A stretch of 64,000 nucleotides of DNA from Salvelinus alpinus (Eukaryota; Chordata; Actinopteri; Salmoniformes; Salmonidae), in NCBI RefSeq assembly GCF_045679555.1, contig NC_092093.1:59146066-59210065 (forward strand). Direction: 5' to 3'. Made by a program: the position numbers and the translations under genes. The notes under the pieces are model-generated. The model did not search any database. It worked only from the letters and a program-made list of their open reading frames with translations, and was not told where the DNA came from. Each line of letters opens with the position of its first letter. Position 1 is the stretch's first letter. This document shows positions 54,599-64,000 of the stretch, one piece after another.

Positions 54599-57301
54599 GT
54601 AAGCTGCACCTGGGTCTTCCTGTATACACACAGCATCAGGTAGGTTACCACTGGGACATAACTGACTGGACAGCCAGGCCAGGTCTCCCTTGAAAAATAG
54701 GTATTTGGACCTCAATGGGACTACCAGGTAAAGGTTAGAGAGAACTCCAGCCAATAAACATATAGGTGTGGGAGTGTATGCATTTAACAGGTAGTGTAGG
54801 TGTGATCAAATGAGTTTGGAAATTTGGAGGCAATCCCTGGTGAAAATGTGAGATTTGGAGATTGTTCTAATCAGTGCCATAATTCTGTTTGTCTTGCTGG
54901 GAGAAATGTTAAATCTGTCAAGGGAGTTAAAAGATTATATCTAAAAGAGCAAGTCCTGGGAGCATTTCATTTATTTATTTGATTTAAACTATCAGTGGCC
55001 GGTATGGATAATTAGTTGGTGGCTGGCCAATAGGAATAGACATACCATAGTCTTGTATGCATACGGCTGCTAAAGCCAACTCTATCTTTAATTAATAGCT
55101 ATAGTTGGTTTCAGCACATAAATACAGCATGGAAACAAGACTGCATGACATAATCTGGAAAGCTGAAGCGTTTTAGTTTCCGCGATTAGAAATGAAAAGG
55201 TAACATCCGGTTGAGCAGACATATGCAGCGTTTACCTTGAATGAAGTCTACTCTAAAGCGGAAACATTGCGTTTAAATTTCAATCACGCTGTAAAGCTGA
55301 ACTTCCGCGATGTGGATTGAATAGACACTCCAGTGACAAAGTGTCTGTCAAGCCTCTAGCCTGGGATCCAAACTCAATCGCTCTGGACCGTTTCACTACA
55401 TTTGGCTAAGTGAACAATAAAATGAAACGGAGCAATGGAGTTTGCATCCAAAGACTATCCCGCCAGGACTTTGGTTCAAATACTTTAAGCGTTTGCTTTA
55501 GCCTGCCTGCAGTGGCAGCTGGGTGGGGTTTGCACTTTTGGGATGTTTCTATGGGTTGCATTGCAACAGGCAAGCTCAATCAAGCCAGTTATAGTATAAT
55601 GATGTTAAATATTATTTGATCCCAGGCTATCCTACCTCGACCTCCCCACCCTAACTAATGAACTGTGGTATTAACCTCCTCACCCACCCAACACAGATCA
55701 CCTTCTACGAGGGAAAATGCTTCACCGGCAGGCAGCTGGAGGTCAGGGGAGACTGCGATAACTTCCAGGACCGTGGCTTCATGAACCGCGTCAACTCCAT
55801 CCGTGTGGAGAGCGGCGCCTTCTGCTGCTTCGACCACCCCGACTTCAAGGGACAGCAGTACATCCTGGAGCACGGCGAGTACCCCGAGTTCCAGCGTTGG
55901 AACAGCCACAACGACCACATGGGCTCCTGCAAGCCCATCAAGATGGTGAGAGATGGGGTTTAGGGTTCCGGATTGTAGGGATAGGGGTTAAGGATTGAAG
56001 GGACAGGGGTTAAGAATTTAAGGGACAGGGGTTAAGGCTTAAAGGGATAAGGGTTAAGAATTTAAGGGACAGGGGTTAAGGCTTTAAGGTATAAGGGTTA
56101 AGAATTTAAGGGACAGGGGTTACGGCTTAAAGGGATAGGTGTTAAGGTTTGAAGGAACAGGGGTTAAGGTTTGAAGGGATAGGGGTTAAGGGCTAGGGGG
56201 GTGCTAATGAGGATGATGAGAGGCTACGTTATAGAGCCATTTTCTACTTTAACTTAAAGACACTTTAGATTCTTCTCGCTCATTTTCATTATAATAGTAT
56301 TCCATATTCCGCTGTTGAAAAGCGTGTATGAAATCCAAATGCAGACTCATGTTAACTCCTCTCCTCTTCTACTGTGTCTTGCAGCACGGTGAGCACTACA
56401 GAATGGAACTGTTCGAGGCCTGTAACTTCTCTGGCCAGTGTGTGGAGGTCTGTGACGACTGCCCCTTCCTGCAGAGCCGTGGCTTCAGCAAGAGCTGCAT
56501 CAACTCCATCAAGGTCTACGGAGACGGAGCGTACGTAACACACCTCTAGCCACAGACTGTAATCACACACACGTAAAACTGTGAAATCAGAGATAAACAC
56601 AAACAGAGAGATACATTTACAGTGATTAAACATTTGGATCTATTTTTGTTGAGCTAAGATATCCATCCTTTTAGCATGTGTTAAGTTGGAACATATATGC
56701 CAACGATCTAGCAGGTAAGGCGTAGACACTGCTGAATTCCTAAATAACTAATTCCACTATTCACAACTGTTGTCCCAACTGTTATTTTCCAGGAGTGAGT
56801 TGAATATTAAAGGGGAAGTTCAAGATTTTACAACTTGATGTTAAATGGTTCCTCACCCTGAAAGTAGTATATTTATTTTTAAAAGCCAAGACACCTTTAT
56901 GTAACATCAAACCACATATGTAGTTGATTTGATGAGTGATAGTATTTTATAAATCTATGTAATTGATTCATTTATTAATTGAATGGACAGACTAAGCTAT
57001 TAGCGAACACACAATACATTTCTATATTTTACTTAATATCCTGATAACATCATTAAATTACACACAGTAGATATATTTAGGCCATTACTGCTATTCCATC
57101 TCTCTAACAGTGTGTGAAGTGAGCAGATGTGTGACCATTTCTAACCGGTCTGTTTCCTTCTGTAGCTGGGTGATGTACGAGGAGCCTAACTTCCGCGGCC
57201 GCATGTACATCGTGGAGAGAGGAGACTACTGCAGTCACAACGAGTGGCAGGCCGAGAACCCCAACATCCAGTCCATCCGTAGAGTGGTCAACTACTTCTA
57301 A
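54578..57301 (+). CDS. crygn: Gamma-N crystallin (4 exons, 183 aa)
   Basis: Exons: 54578-54598, 55697-55945, 56385-56530, 57166-57301, total 552 nt. Gamma-N is a lens structural protein of the beta/gamma superfamily with four Greek-key motifs in two domains. The tiny first exon encodes MSQYSGK before a GTAAGC donor. Exon 2 carries Greek keys 1 and 2 (ITFYEGKCFTG, DRGFMNRVNSIRV and CFDHPDFKGQQYILEHGEYP). Exon 3 holds key 3 (MELFEACNFSGQCVEV). Exon 4 holds key 4 (WVMYEEPNFRGRMYIVERG), ending IQSIRRVVNYF. This one-exon-for-two plus one-each layout is the hallmark of gamma-N, intermediate between beta and gamma genes. It looks like the teleost crygn2 type. Confidence 0.95.
55697..55945 (+). CDS. 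crygn: crygn exon 2 (Greek keys 1-2)
   Basis: 83 codons from ITFYEGKCFTG to GSCKPIKM, in phase 0 on both sides. Acceptor ACACAG, donor GTGAGA. Confidence 0.96.
55960..56200. repeat. GGGTTAAG-type tandem repeat
   Basis: Units of about 20-24 bp (AAGGGACAGGGGTTAAGGCT and AAGGGATAAGGGTTAAGAAT alternating) in crygn intron 2. Confidence 0.9.
56385..56530 (+). CDS. crygn: crygn exon 3 (Greek key 3)
   Basis: 48 codons plus 2 nt from HGEHYRMELFEACNFSGQ to KVYGDG. Acceptor CTTGCAG, donor GTACGT. Confidence 0.96.
57166..57301 (+). CDS. crygn: crygn exon 4 (Greek key 4)
   Basis: Completes an Ala codon, then WVMYEEPNFRGRMY to RRVVNYF and TAA. Acceptor TCTGTAG. Confidence 0.96.
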
Positions 57302-57365
57302 ACCTCTTCCCCTGTCCCGCCCCAGACCCGCATGGACTGTGACTTTCACCATTCTAGAAATGTAC

Positions 57366-57371
57366 AATAAA
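57366..57371 (+). terminator. crygn: crygn polyadenylation signal
   Basis: AATAAA 64 nt after the stop codon, the only such signal close downstream. Confidence 0.75.
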
Positions 57372-57454
57372 AAAAATACATAATACCACAAATGTATTTT
57401 TATCGAACACTTGCCGTGTTATGTTTGTGTGAGTGTACGAGGGTCTATATAGAG

Positions 57455-57625
57455 CAGTGGTTTTCAACCTGGGTACTAGGACCCCTGGGGGTACCCAGCC
57501 TATCCACAGGGGGTACTTGGGAAGACTCATTATGAATATAGGCTTAAAGATTGATTGCCCATGAGGGGGTACTTCGAGAGCAAAACATATCTGGGGTAAA
57601 GTACCCCAAAGAAGTTATGATTAGA
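57455..57625. mobile_element. hAT-type terminal fragment
   Basis: Starts CAGTGGTTTTCAACCTGGGT, a classic hAT terminus, and holds repeated GGGGGTAC motifs. No mirrored right end was found, so it is truncated. Confidence 0.55.
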
Positions 57626-57630
57626 TAGCA

Positions 57631-57771
57631 CAGGAGGTTGGTGGCAACTTAATTGGGGAGGATGGGCTCGTGGTAATGACTCAGTGGAATGGTATCAAAC
57701 ACATGGTTTCCATGTGCTTGATGCCATTCCATTTGCCCCGTTCAAGACATTATGAGCCATCCTCCCCTGGT
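57631..57771. mobile_element. Hairpin-type miniature element
   Basis: GGAATGGTATCAAACACATG is mirrored by CATGTGCTTGATGCCATTCC, and GGGGAGGATGGGCTC by GAGCCATCCTCCCC. The whole region is an imperfect palindrome lying between the converging 3' ends of crygn and nub1. Confidence 0.8.
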
Positions 57772-57858
57772 AGATAGATACTGTAAAGAGCACAGGCATA
57801 AGAAAAATACACAACTGTGAATCATGAGGCACAAATACATACTAATCGCAAAGGAGTA

Positions 57859-58472
57859 TTTATTGTATGTAATAACAGGTTCTTAAATTAAATGCAAATG
57901 ACTTTGAAACTAAAGGCAACCTGAACTATATGGCACTAAGACCAGTCATGTATTGTCATATTGGTAATCAAACTCCATGAAAACCACAAATGAAATAAAA
58001 ACAGAATTTAACCAACTTAATTTCTTGATTAAATTACTTAAAGGGATCTCGAATACTAAAACAGAGCACGAAGACAAATGTATTTCAGTTGGAGAAACAT
58101 CTTGTATACAAGCAACCAAAAATCCCTTCACGGTACAATTATAAGCCTCACATTCTAAACAGGGTTGAAATCTCAAACATTAACCTTCAAATAATCCAAG
58201 TGGTGAGAATGGGGAGAACACAGTCCCCTCTAGAGCATAAACCAGTCAGTTAGCTCACTTCCTTACAAATTATTTCCAATCTGTTGCACATGTTTAAATG
58301 ACAATTAACACTTTAGTACAAAAAACAGAATGTAAAAATGTTGATGTATCGCTATGGGGAAAAAAACAATAATCACAAACCTAATTTGGGGTCTAAAAAG
58401 ACCGAAATCAAACACCCTTGTTTTAGGACGTGGTGGAAGTGCTTTAAAAATGGCCACCACCTGGACGGCGCT
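57859..58472 (-). other. nub1: nub1 3' untranslated region (probable)
   Basis: Follows the nub1 stop on the minus strand. TTTATT at 57859-57864 (AATAAA on the minus strand) is the candidate polyadenylation signal. Confidence 0.5.
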
Positions 58473-58642
58473 TTAGCTGGAGGGGGTACAGTTCCTGTGG
58501 AGGTAGGACTTCATCTGAGCTATGACCTCGCTCTCCTCCTCCAGGGTCAGGTCCAGGTAGTCTTCTTCATGTCGGGGGATGTCCTCCAGCACCTCATTCA
58601 CCAGGTCTACGTCCATAGGGTCCTCCCCTTGGCTCCCAGAGC
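58473..58642 (-). CDS. nub1: nub1 exon 14 (acidic C-terminus)
   Basis: 55 codons from [17 protein letters not shown] to NCTPSS, then TAA. Acceptor GTCCAG. Confidence 0.93.
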
Positions 58643-61600
58643 CTGGACACACCAATGACAAGTGTCATGTTCATTAGGGCTCTCCTTTGGGGATTTGGGT
58701 ATAAATGGCATCCTGGTGCCTTAAGTATCAGCAGCATATTGAATGCCTCTTTCTCACATAGACCTCTCAACAGTGGAACACTAGCCAGTGTATGTGACAA
58801 TAAAACAGATTTTTGAAATGATTTATTCAATAAGACCTGTATTGTTGTATTAACGGAGTAATGAGAGAGTGCATCCGTCTGTTCATCTGCATGCTTATCT
58901 GTGTACGTACGTGTGTGAATGTGAGTCCTACCTGCGGACTCAGAGGAGGTGCTGGGCTCCTCGGAGAGTGAGGAGGGGGGAGAGGGGGAGAGCAGCTCTG
59001 GGGGCAGGACCCCCTGGTTGTCCAGCAGTAGCTGGGTGGCCCCTTGCACATCTCCCCCCGTCAGCTTCAGTGCAGCTTCGGCAGCCTCCGGCTCAAAGCC
59101 CAGGTATAACAGCTATGCAGAGGGAAGGATAAGGTACCATGCTAAACTGATAAACCTACCTTTTATACTGAAATAGTGACGAGAGCTCGAAAGAGGTAGG
59201 GGATGTTACCTGCTCAACCTTGGATTGATCTATGGGGAGCTCTGTGTTGTGGTTGGTTACAGCAGCAGACTCAGCCTGGGTGGACTCTAGAAGAATCTAG
59301 GGGGAGACAAGGATCAAGTAATACAAAAAAAATACATATTAGCAAAGTATGCTAGCCTGCACCTACACTCTTCTGCTAGCTAATGTTGCTTCATGGCTCT
59401 GGTTATGGTAACTTGTCGTGATGGTTGGCATATCCTCTTTCATGGCATATTGAGAAACAATGTGTGTTTTTGCAATAGCGGCGACTGCCTCTCACCCCAT
59501 AGGCTCTGTCCATGTCCCCGTCTGCCTGTTGGAGGGCCCGGGCAGCGTCTCTCTTGGAGTAACCCAGCTCTCGGAGGGTGGCCAGGCCCTCCATACGCCT
59601 CCTCCTCCTCTCCCTCTCCTGCTGTTTCATCTCCTCCCTCTCCTGACAGGGACAGACAAAACCATAGAATTACACTCAATATGGCCACCGCTCCACCCAT
59701 CATGGGTCACTGACTTGAATAGTTCTAGTAAGTGTATTTCTATGATTATAACAGCCCTGATAACTTAGTTGCTATTAGGAAATGTTTCCTATCATCTGCA
59801 ACTACATCAAGTGAGAGCGCTGGTCCCTTTTTTTCGCCACTATGAGTGCCGGACCCTTTTTCCCTACTATGGGACTTATTTAATTCATAGAAATATAATA
59901 ACTAGAATGGACATTTGATAAAATAATGTATATGTTGAAAGATAATGATAAAATAATTCCACTCCGAAACCTTATAACTGTATGAAATTGATTAGAATCA
60001 TAAAATTATAATCTGATGATGTGTGTAGTTTTAGAATTAGATTAAACAATGTATCTGTATAGTGGAAAAACACAGACTGTCTGAGCAAGGCGTAGCTTAG
60101 GATTTGAACTTGTATGTGTGTGCCGAAGAAAAAAACCGAGAACAGTTAAACTGTGTTTGGACCGACCTGGCTAGGCCTCTATGACAGCATAGGGAGTACT
60201 TCTCAAGGTTTCCCTAATCTCGGGGGAATGGAACTGTTGGCTTGGCAGTGATACACAGTGGTGAGAACTATAGAGAAGGATAAAACTCACCTACTGTTTG
60301 TGTGGAAGTATGTGCGCAGCTATAAAATGGATGTCTTTGTATAATGGACTTCAGAGCGTTCTTGTGAATAAACTGTACTATTGTTTTGCATAAGCTGAGT
60401 CTTTGACTAATTATTATTAAACCCATGGTCTTACAGATCTCTGGGATTGGTCAGAGCTATTGATTGTCAGTTATTATCATTGGGATTGAAAATTCTCTTG
60501 ACAACATTACCATTCAAGTCAACATTGCGTCATTCTATTGCTGAGGGGGGGACCCACCTGTCTCCTGTGGGTGATGTGCAGCACGGCCTCGTCTACGTTG
60601 CCGTGGCAGGCCCTCAGGCCTAGACGGGCCTCCTGCTCAGAGAAACCCAGACCCATCAGCCCTGTCATCTTCCCTGGATCCAGACACAGACGCCCATACA
60701 GGTCCTCCACCTACAACACAGCAGGAGTAAGAGGTAGAATCAGTAATATGACATTATATTACAGTGAGGTGCCTCCCTGCTTATAGAAATGTTGTTGTTA
60801 ATGTCTGAAGACAAGACAATCTGGACGCAGGACTCCAGATTGTACAGCCAGATTATGTACTGTACCCGCATTAGCTTCTGTGTGGCCTGGTGTTCGTTAC
60901 CATCCAGGTACGCTAGTAAGCTCTGTAGGAGGTACAGCCTGAGGAACAGCACCTCCTCTCGTCCTGTGTTTCCCTGAAAACAAATTAAATTAATAAAAAT
61001 GTACTATATTACAACTTTTATGAAATTCAGATCGACATAGGTGCTTAGTGAGTAGGGGCTAGCCGTTGTTTGTTAACAGAGCCATAGACCAGTGATGGTG
61101 GTTCATCACCTTGATCTGCATGAGCCTCTGCTGCTGCTCTCCGTAGCACTTGAGGAAGCAGTCCTCGGCTCTCTGCAGCCTCTGCTTGCCGTCGTCCAGG
61201 CAGGAGAGGGCCTCCAGGGCTCTGTAGCACCACACGATGTCCAGCTGCAGTACTGCATAGTTGTCCACCGTGCTCAGGAGCACGGAGCCACATGTACTGT
61301 GGAGACACACAAAATATATATCTTACATCAGTCTTAATAAAATCTAATGGATCGGAGGAACTGTACAATGGTATTAGAGGTGGAACAGAACGTGTAGTAG
61401 AAGTCGTACACATTCAAAGTCAAATGAAATGATAACACCATAAAATTATCTGACATTTTTAATCAGACATTGACGGTTTTAACCAAAAGTTAAATGTGTG
61501 TTTTGACCAATATCTGTTTCGACAAAGGATTTCTGTGATTGTAGCTGAAGGTGTTTTACCCAAACTGGTCGTCAGCTTGCAGCAGGTGGCACAGAGCAGC

Positions 61601-63347
61601 GTCGTACTGTTTCCTCTTCATCAGAGCGCGGCCTTTCTCGTGGAACCCCATGGCTAGAATCAAAGCCTGAGGACAACAATCACACAGCATTAGAAATAGT
61701 CAAGAGTTTGTGTGGTGTGGAGTCACAATCAGTGGAGGTTAAATTCACACAGAACACATGGCAAGAATCATAGTTACCATTCAGGCCACACGTTGTGTGA
61801 GCTTGCTGTCCACTCATACTGCTTATCATGACAGTTATGAATATAATATTGCTCATATGTTCATGAGTTCTTTGTCTAGACTACCTTTTTCTCTCTGTGA
61901 GGTATTTTCAGAGGGTTCCCCTTCTGATCAGCAATCTCTAGGAATGGAGTCGTGGCTGGGTCATCGGTGCCATCTACAATGACAACCAAACCACAGAACC
62001 ACCATAAAATAACACTCCTGTAGCATTGTGATTGAGGTTAAACGCAGTATGAGGGTCTTACTGAGAGGATCTGGATGCCTAAAACGACAACCAAGCCAAA
62101 GAACAAGCATGAAGTAATATTCCTGTATCGTTGTGATAATTGTGATTGTGTTTAAAAGCAGTGTCTCACTAACCTCTCTCGGAGAGGATCTGGAAGCCCT
62201 TCTGGGTTCTCTGGACACTCTGGTCCTGGGTTTTCTTCTTCTCCTCCTCCTCCGCCATCTGTTTCTTCCTCTCAGGCTCGCTCACCCGCAGAACCATAAT
62301 CTTACTGTTGTTCTTCACGTCCTGTTCATCCAGACGCTTCTCTGTGAAGAGAAACTGTTTCAATGCTTGCAAAGTTGAGAGAAAAAAATAAGAAACCTGC
62401 ACACTGCTCTTGCTAGTATCGCTGCTCTTTATAATAAGCTTTACGTATCGGACTTAAGGCCTTCGTCAGAGCTTTTGCATGCAAAGCTGAAATTACCAAA
62501 CATAATGAGAGTTCATATGTATTGATTAGAGGGGGGTTGTGGCAACTAGGCCTAAATGGAACTTACCAGGAGTCAGTGTCTTCCCATTCAAAATTAACTT
62601 GATGTATTTGAGTCCATATTGTTCAGCAATCCTATACAAATGTAGGAAGAAAGTAGCACTGTATAGCTTTGTGACCTTAGACACAGTAGGCCTAAAAAGA
62701 CACTTCACCCACTGATAACATAAAAGATTGACATTGTGATGGCCATTTTCACTTACCTAGCCATGATATCTTGTGCAATGACATCCAGTTTAGTCTCCAA
62801 ATAGTTCTTCTTCTTGACATCCTAAAGCAATCAGGTAAAAATCTGGAATTATTAGTTTATCTTCTGTAGGGTGTGTCAGGGAAAACACACCCACCCTAAA
62901 ACACACACAAACCTTTTTCCCATCTTTAGGCAGAAGGAGTTCCAGCGTGGCCACAAATGTCTCTCTATAGGTCTTATTCCCCATTCCTCTCTTTACTGCT
63001 TGGGATCTGATGCTCTCCAAGGCACTTGCCACTTCAGACACAGAGAAGCACACAATGGGTGCATAATTCACTGCAAGCTGCTGTAATGACAACAGTGACA
63101 AAGACAGACACACAGACAGGCATAGTTAAAAACATATCACACAAATCTGACTCATAGTCAGGTGACAGACCAGCCAGCTGAATGAACATCAACACATTTA
63201 GAATGGCTATAACTTCCTAGCTAATGTTACCTGCAGAGGTTGCTGTCCTGCCCGGTTGTATTCTGTGGTGTAAGGTGGGTTCCAGAGCTGAATCTTATCT
63301 TGTTTTAAAAGATTTACCAGCTTTGCCTGAATATGCATCTCTGCCAT
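58473..63347 (-). CDS. nub1: NUB1, negative regulator of ubiquitin-like proteins 1 (14 exons, 603 aa)
   Basis: Exons in order: 63347-63231, 63080-62913, 62821-62757, 62631-62567, 62341-62174, 61973-61885, 61666-61560, 61296-61110, 60973-60866, 60710-60558, 59642-59496, 59296-59210, 59112-58932, 58642-58473; total 1812 nt, all phases consistent. NUB1 binds NEDD8 and FAT10 and delivers them and their conjugates to the proteasome. Visible: start [15 protein letters not shown]; ubiquitin-like region about 97-160 ([11 protein letters not shown]); charged EEEEKKK helix about 165-175; conserved [20 protein letters not shown] and [15 protein letters not shown]; three UBA domains (about 370-409, 425-458, 480-520); acidic tail with [20 protein letters not shown]. 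Length is close to human NUB1 (601 aa). Confidence 0.95.
58932..59112 (-). CDS. nub1: nub1 exon 13 (UBA3, Pro/Ser-rich)
   Basis: Contains [20 protein letters not shown] and a [18 protein letters not shown] tract. Acceptor GCATAG, donor GTAGGA. Confidence 0.92.
59210..59296 (-). CDS. nub1: nub1 exon 12
   Basis: 29 codons, [17 protein letters not shown] and on to DQSKVEQ. It is the least conserved exon and links UBA2 to UBA3. Donor GTAACA. Confidence 0.88.
59496..59642 (-). CDS. nub1: nub1 exon 11 (UBA2)
   Basis: 49 codons: basic [16 protein letters not shown] helix, then [20 protein letters not shown] and DGDMDRAYG. Donor GTGAGA. Confidence 0.93.
59800..60436 (+). mobile_element. Possible LTR-like sequence in nub1 intron 10
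   Basis: Order of signals: TATAAAA at about 60321, AATAAA at about 60367-60372, and a CTTACA end near 60435 before unique sequence. This fits U3-R-U5 of a retroviral or Gypsy-type LTR on the plus strand. Neither a matching TG start nor a target duplication could be found, so this is tentative. Confidence 0.35.
60558..60710 (-). CDS. nub1: nub1 exon 10 (UBA1)
   Basis: 51 codons: [20 protein letters not shown] and [15 protein letters not shown] form the UBA fold. Donor GTGGGT. Confidence 0.94.
60866..60973 (-). CDS. nub1: nub1 exon 9
   Basis: 36 codons, [20 protein letters not shown] to QKLMR. Donor GTACAG. Confidence 0.92.
61110..61296 (-). CDS. nub1: nub1 exon 8
   Basis: 62 codons with [34 protein letters not shown] and QRLMQIK. 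Acceptor TCCACAG, donor GTGATG. Confidence 0.94.
61560..61666 (-). CDS. nub1: nub1 exon 7
   Basis: 35 codons plus 2 nt, [18 protein letters not shown] to LLQADDQF. Acceptor CCTCAG, donor GTAAAA. Confidence 0.93.
61885..61973 (-). CDS. nub1: nub1 exon 6
   Basis: Encodes [20 protein letters not shown] to PHREKK. Acceptor TTGTAG, donor GTAGTC. Confidence 0.92.
61975..62170. repeat. Local tandem duplication spanning the end of nub1 exon 5
   Basis: Plus-strand 61980-62065 (GACAACCAAACCACAGAACC to GAGAGGATCTGGATGCC) resembles 62085-62200 (GACAACCAAGCCAAAGAAC to GAGAGGATCTGGAAGCCC). The left copy thus carries a decayed version of the exon 5 end. Confidence 0.8.
62174..62341 (-). CDS. nub1: nub1 exon 5
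   Basis: Finishes the ubiquitin-like region ([17 protein letters not shown]), then the acidic/basic [17 protein letters not shown] stretch. Acceptor TTCACAG, donor GTTAGT. Confidence 0.93.
62567..62631 (-). CDS. nub1: nub1 exon 4 (ubiquitin-like region)
   Basis: Encodes [20 protein letters not shown]. Acceptor TGTATAG, donor GTAAGT. Confidence 0.93.
62757..62821 (-). CDS. nub1: nub1 exon 3
   Basis: Encodes [20 protein letters not shown] then A and a split Arg codon. Acceptor GCTTTAG, donor GTAAGT. Confidence 0.93.
62913..63080 (-). CDS. nub1: nub1 exon 2
   Basis: 56 codons, [20 protein letters not shown] to LLPKDGKK. The acceptor is a CAGCAG tandem, so the first Gln may be optional. Donor GTTTGT. 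Confidence 0.93.
63231..63347 (-). CDS. nub1: nub1 exon 1 (coding start)
   Basis: 39 codons from [15 protein letters not shown] to GQQPLQ. The ATG lies 8 nt after a TTCCACAG acceptor, so a non-coding 5' exon should lie further upstream (plus coordinates above 63360). Donor GTAACA. Confidence 0.92.
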
Positions 63348-64000
63348 TCTCAAAACTGTGGAAAAAAATATGGTAGGAAAAGTGAAAGTGAACAGCTAGC
63401 CCGTAAACAATAGGGAATTCCGCAGGATGAAAAAGTACGAAAATGTATGTACTCACTACTGTAAGTCGCTCTGGATAAGAGCGTCTGCTAAATAACTCAA
63501 ATGTAAAATGGATGAGTAGAACTAACTAGCTACAGTAGGTAGAGCCAACATTATTGTATGCTAACTACGCAGTCGCAGACAACAACAGCTGCGACGCTGC
63601 CCATTTTGGCTACGACTAGCTCACGCAGGATAAATACGACACCTTCGTCGTTTCAGGTTTATTTAAAGATTTACCAAATTAATGATTCAGTCACGTTGGA
63701 AGTGTTAACCTTGTCGCCGTATTATTTTGATAGGAACGTGTTGAAACGAGGTTTTTAATGTTATTCTTCTCTTTCACTTCCGTACTAAGGTAAGTCACGA
63801 GGTCCAATTTGTCTTCGCTCCTACTCGGTGGCAAAGCACGGAACTTCTAGAAAGTACTCCACCACAAGTATGTCCAATGATTTAAAATATGTAGGTTATC
63901 CATTTACATTTTTGGTTGTATTTCATTCCACCGGTTATTACCCTTAATGCAGTGGTGTAAAGTACCTAAGTAAAAATACTTTAAAGTACTACATAAGTCT
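63348..64000. other. nub1 5' region with SINE tail
   Basis: Upstream intron, 5' UTR and promoter of nub1; exact positions are not determinable. A SINE remnant at about 63430-63510 has ACTGTAAGTCGCTCTGGATA and TAAGAGCGTCTGCTAAATAA. A strong plus-strand donor consensus CTAAGGTAAGT lies at about 63785-63795. Confidence 0.5.
63430..63510 (+). mobile_element. SINE 3' fragment (HpaI-like)
   Basis: Shares the TGTAAGTCGCTCTGGATAAG tail with the SINE at 16469-16616 but lacks the tRNA-like head. Confidence 0.8.

Overview
The window is vertebrate nuclear DNA and almost certainly comes from a salmonid fish. All genes are split by GT-AG introns. The repeats are those typical of trout, salmon and charr: three degraded Tc1 elements of the Sleeping Beauty ancestor (Tss) type, tRNA-derived SINEs ending in the salmonid 'GTAAGTCGCTCTGGATAAGAGCG' tail, hAT and Tc1 miniature elements, two degraded LINEs, and long minisatellites. 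No prokaryotic or CRISPR features were seen.

Four protein genes can be reconstructed exon by exon. (1) ptprm-like receptor tyrosine phosphatase, + strand, 3' part only: 8 exons from 2174 to the stop at 20934, covering the end of phosphatase domain D1 and all of D2. (2) rheb, + strand, complete: 8 coding exons, 24358-49902, 184 aa, with all GTPase boxes and a CSLM CAAX tail. (3) crygn (gamma-N crystallin), + strand, complete: 4 exons, 54578-57301, 183 aa, including a 21-nt first coding exon. (4) nub1, - strand, complete coding region: 14 exons, 63347-58473, 603 aa, with a ubiquitin-like region and three UBA domains. rheb-crygn-nub1 is conserved vertebrate synteny (rheb and crygn in tandem, nub1 tail-to-tail with crygn). 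ptprm next door is not the human arrangement.

The rest is intron and spacer dominated by repeats. 1-2173: Tc1-like end and an internally deleted hAT transposase gene. 2374-4567: 51-bp minisatellite. 5395-7380: GACA-type repeat and an antisense LINE. 9529-12066: 20-bp array and GA-rich minisatellite split by a LINE 3' end. 15270-17212: two adjoining Tc1 elements, one carrying a SINE. 18127-19217: TIR element with a hairpin. 21266-23218: two minisatellites downstream of ptprm. 24.4-48.4 kb (rheb introns): large inverted repeat, hAT miniature element, Tc1 element, a 0.47-kb duplication, CT array, LINE, 64-, 22- and 28-bp arrays and a solo LTR with target duplication. 50932-53089: DNA element interrupted by a Tc1 element.

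The longest open reading frames (766, 632, 623, 563, 376 aa) are periodic translations of minisatellites, not genes. I found no convincing new biological system. The items most worth checking are the duplication inside rheb, the open tandem arrays, the nested transposons, the partial exon duplication in nub1 and the ptprm/rheb junction.
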